Source of the DNA: JAZKAD01 sp040389305
GTDB lineage: Bacteria > Pseudomonadota > Alphaproteobacteria > Rickettsiales > Rickettsiaceae
Direction: 5' to 3'
Length of the DNA: 24,982 bases
NCBI GenBank assembly: GCA_040389305.1
Contig: JAZKAD010000032.1
Location: 1-24,982, forward strand
Shown here: positions 23,224-24,982 of the stretch, piece by piece
How the letters are laid out: each line of letters starts with the position of its first letter
Numbering within the stretch: position 1 is the stretch's first letter
Notes under the pieces: model-generated
Databases searched by the model: none
What the model was told of the DNA's origin: nothing
Seen by the model: only the letters and a program-made list of their open reading frames with translations
Program-made: the position numbers and the translations under genes

Positions 23224-24615
23224 ATGACGCGCAAAGATAAATTCCTAAGAGTAAGCCCCTCCGTAGAGAATAGCTCCGCTAAATACCCAAAACTAACAAC
23301 AAGCTTTACACAAGAAGAGCTAGAGCTCTGCCTTCCTGATGCTCGTAACGCTATTACTGCCCATGCAAGCGAATGGGAAGCCTTGGGTTTTAAGGCGTCT
23401 GCGGACATAAAATCTGCTTTACTTAAATCAGACGCCCACAAGATTGAGGTTCTTAGCAAATGTTCAAAGGGATTGCTCGAGCTTAATTTTACCCTCGGAG
23501 AGTTGCTAGAGCTTGATGCTTGTAAAGTACTAACTCTCTGTACAACTGCTGCGCCACTTAGGAATGCTGGCATTCTTCATAAAAGCATAATGGCTCTTGA
23601 TACACATAGAATGGCTACACTTGCCATGCGCATCGGAGATTTACTCAAATACAAAGTGTACTCTATAGACGAAGTACTGCAGCAAAAAAATGGTGATTAT
23701 GTTATTCCAAATGAACGCATTGTTCTTCTGCATCTATACATAAAAACTCAAGAGCTATTTAACCCTTCCTTTAGTAGGAACCCGAACAATCAAAGAGATG
23801 ACACTGCGCTTCAATATAACTTTTTTTTATATTACGAGATAGCAGAGAAGATAAGGCAAGAGACGCCAGAAAATCGGCAAATGGAGCTCTTGAAATTCTA
23901 CAACTCCTTTATAAAACTAGGTATTGACTATGGAGATATGCATTTTGCAGATATAGGAGCTCTGAGGTTAATCAGAGCTCATGGCAGTGCATTGGCAGAT
24001 TTAGGTTATACTAAAGAAAATATTTTTAAAGGAGATGCGCATCTTTTTTCTGTAATAAGTACATATATAGATAATTTTCGTAGCGCTGGCTATACCAAAA
24101 AAGAGCTTGATGACATTCAAGATCTTCAGAAACTCGTCCTGCTCGGAGAGCACGTAATAGATTTTTTTTTATTCGAACTAACAAAAAAAACAATATCTGA
24201 TTTAACCTCTGAAGAATTACTAAAATTCGCAAGGCATATTGACGATATAAAGAGCTGTATCATTGAAGTTTATGCTCCAGATTTAAAGGGGTATAATTTT
24301 GCTCTAATTGATATTCTTAGCTCTCCCACTCATCTTTCTATGCTGAATCCTTTAGCAAAGTTACTACAAATACTCAGTCCATCGGAATTTTTGGATTGGC
24401 CTCTCGAGGTGCTAGAATTACTTTCAAAATGTCCAATAGAAAGACTATCGGATATACCTAAGGATAAATTATACACCGAAGCAAAGAAGGTGATAGCAAA
24501 GAGAGAATTAGGTGCATCTCATAAAGATGTAGCAATATGTGAAGTTGATGGGGATGTAAACGAAGTAGAAGTTGCTGGTGAAGTTGCTCAAGGGGTGGGC
24601 GAAGCAGATGTATAA
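23224..24615 (+). CDS. Alpha-helical 28-residue repeat protein, unknown function
   Basis: I do not recognise this 463-residue protein. Two blocks of repeats of exactly 28 residues are visible: 84-111, 112-139 and 140-167, then 229-256, 257-284 and 285-312. Each unit begins with a hydrophobic x-x-hydrophobic-G-[FY/I] turn (LLELNF, LRNAGI, LADLGY, FRSAGY), then a short helix, often Leu-Asp-Ala-x-Lys (LLELDACKV, IMALDTHRM, IFKGDAHLF), then a longer helix. A diverged unit near 51-83 (WEALGFKAS) may precede them. This predicts an alpha-solenoid, a shape used for protein or nucleic-acid binding. No signal peptide or membrane helix is seen; the tail from about 438 is acidic. It lies 21 bases after the transglycosylase and overlaps bolA by 8 bases. 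Confidence 0.7.
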   Translation: MTRKDKFLRVSPSVENSSAKYPKLTTSFTQEELELCLPDARNAITAHASEWEALGFKASADIKSALLKSDAHKIEVLSKCSKGLLELNFTLGELLELDACKVLTLCTTAAPLRNAGILHKSIMALDTHRMATLAMRIGDLLKYKVYSIDEVLQQKNGDYVIPNERIVLLHLYIKTQELFNPSFSRNPNNQRDDTALQYNFFLYYEIAEKIRQETPENRQMELLKFYNSFIKLGIDYGDMHFADIGALRLIRAHGSALADLGYTKENIFKGDAHLFSVISTYIDNFRSAGYTKKELDDIQDLQKLVLLGEHVIDFFLFELTKKTISDLTSEELLKFARHIDDIKSCIIEVYAPDLKGYNFALIDILSSPTHLSMLNPLAKLLQILSPSEFLDWPLEVLELLSKCPIERLSDIPKDKLYTEAKKVIAKRELGASHKDVAICEVDGDVNEVEVAGEVAQGVGEADV

Positions 24616-24880
24616 TATATCTCATATCAAGCATAAATTGATGAAGTTTGAGCCGTCTGAGCTTAATGTATTTGATGATAGCGAAAAGCATCGTGGGCAC
24701 GCTGGGTACAGCGACAAAGCACCTAGCCATATCAGAATTGAGATAACTAGCGCGGCCTTTGAGGGTCTTTCAAAACTTGCTGTACATCGTATGATTCACG
24801 AGGCTCTTAAAGACGAATTAGAGGCGGGACTGCATTCTCTTGCAATTAATGCTAGAACTTCTGATATTAAACTCAAATAA
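24608..24880 (+). CDS. bolA: BolA-family protein
   Basis: A 90-residue protein of the BolA family, partner of monothiol glutaredoxins in Fe-S cluster handling. The conserved elements are visible: HRGHAGYSDKAPSHIRIEI, FEGLSKLAVHRMIHEAL and GLHSLAINARTSD, including the histidine near the C-terminal strand. The ATG at 24608, overlapping the repeat-protein stop by 8 bases, gives the usual N-terminus (MYNISHIKHKLMKFEP). An earlier in-frame start at 24572 would add 12 residues without family similarity. Cotranscription with the repeat protein is likely. Confidence 0.9.
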   Translation: MYNISHIKHKLMKFEPSELNVFDDSEKHRGHAGYSDKAPSHIRIEITSAAFEGLSKLAVHRMIHEALKDELEAGLHSLAINARTSDIKLK

Positions 24881-24927
24881 CATGAATTCATTGTCTTGCT
24901 TGGTGGGGTATTCACGTTACTTCTCTT

Positions 24928-24982
24928 AAACCGCCCTTTTGCAAATTTTCCTACTCCAATATCTTCTTAAGAGAAAGCATGA
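24928..24982 (+). repeat. 55-base exact inverted repeat, copy 2
   Basis: Exact reverse complement of 3834-3888, running to the last base of the window, so the true repeat may continue. The 12 bases TATTCACGTTAC just before it (24909-24920) resemble, inverted, the core of the dispersed repeat at 19-55. It probably belongs to another copy of the IS remnant seen at 3678-3888. Confidence 0.95.

Noticed and set aside
24458..24730. Minus-strand leucine/histidine-rich frame opposite the repeat-protein tail
   Set aside because: Composition is the mirror of the Glu/Val/Ala-rich acidic tail on the plus strand and bolA; there is no independent support.

Overview
The window looks like the genome of an AT-rich, obligately intracellular alphaproteobacterium of the order Rickettsiales, most likely Midichloriaceae or a close relative. 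This is inference, from a Tlc-type ATP/ADP translocase, split b/b' ATP synthase subunits, HemJ/HemH haem synthesis, several eukaryote-facing repeat proteins, decayed mobile elements and retained flagellar export genes (FliO, FliP and an FlhB-like fragment). A run of ten Ns at 22506-22515 shows it comes from a draft scaffold.

Layout. 1-500: truncated IS30-type transposase with its outer end. 827-3201: cydAB, a cyanide-insensitive-type bd quinol oxidase pair, visibly richer in GC than its surroundings. 3510-3631: tRNA-Ala(TGC) with a clear promoter. 3678-4767: mobile-element debris, including an Rpn-type nuclease/transposase gene split by one in-frame stop. 4875-7556 (minus strand): the F0 operon atpB-atpE-atpF'-atpF, ending in a translationally coupled M15 peptidase. 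7557-9870: accessory island holding a fragment of a second ubiH 3' end, a GNAT acetyltransferase, decayed DNA, an IS30-like end and an unknown 310-residue protein. 9874-14337 (minus strand): one compact, overlapping operon flhX - unknown - fliO - fliP - cysteine desulfurase - mrpE - mrpF - ubiH. 14358-14960: pgpA. 15002-16858 (minus strand): hemH-hemJ-sugE. 17016-18530: tlc. 18553-19614: LRR protein. 19705-22147: ABC importer operon of the COG2984/COG4120/COG1101 type. 22516-24880: lytic transglycosylase, a 28-residue-repeat protein and BolA. The last 55 bases are an exact inverted copy of 3834-3888.

Core genes deal with energy (bd oxidase, F0, ATP/ADP exchange), quinone, haem and sulfur chemistry, export and the cell wall. 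The least understood parts are the 463-residue 28-mer repeat protein, the 310-residue protein and the LRR protein, all plausible host-interaction factors, and the island between atpB and ubiH, which carries a relic of a diverged second ubiH.
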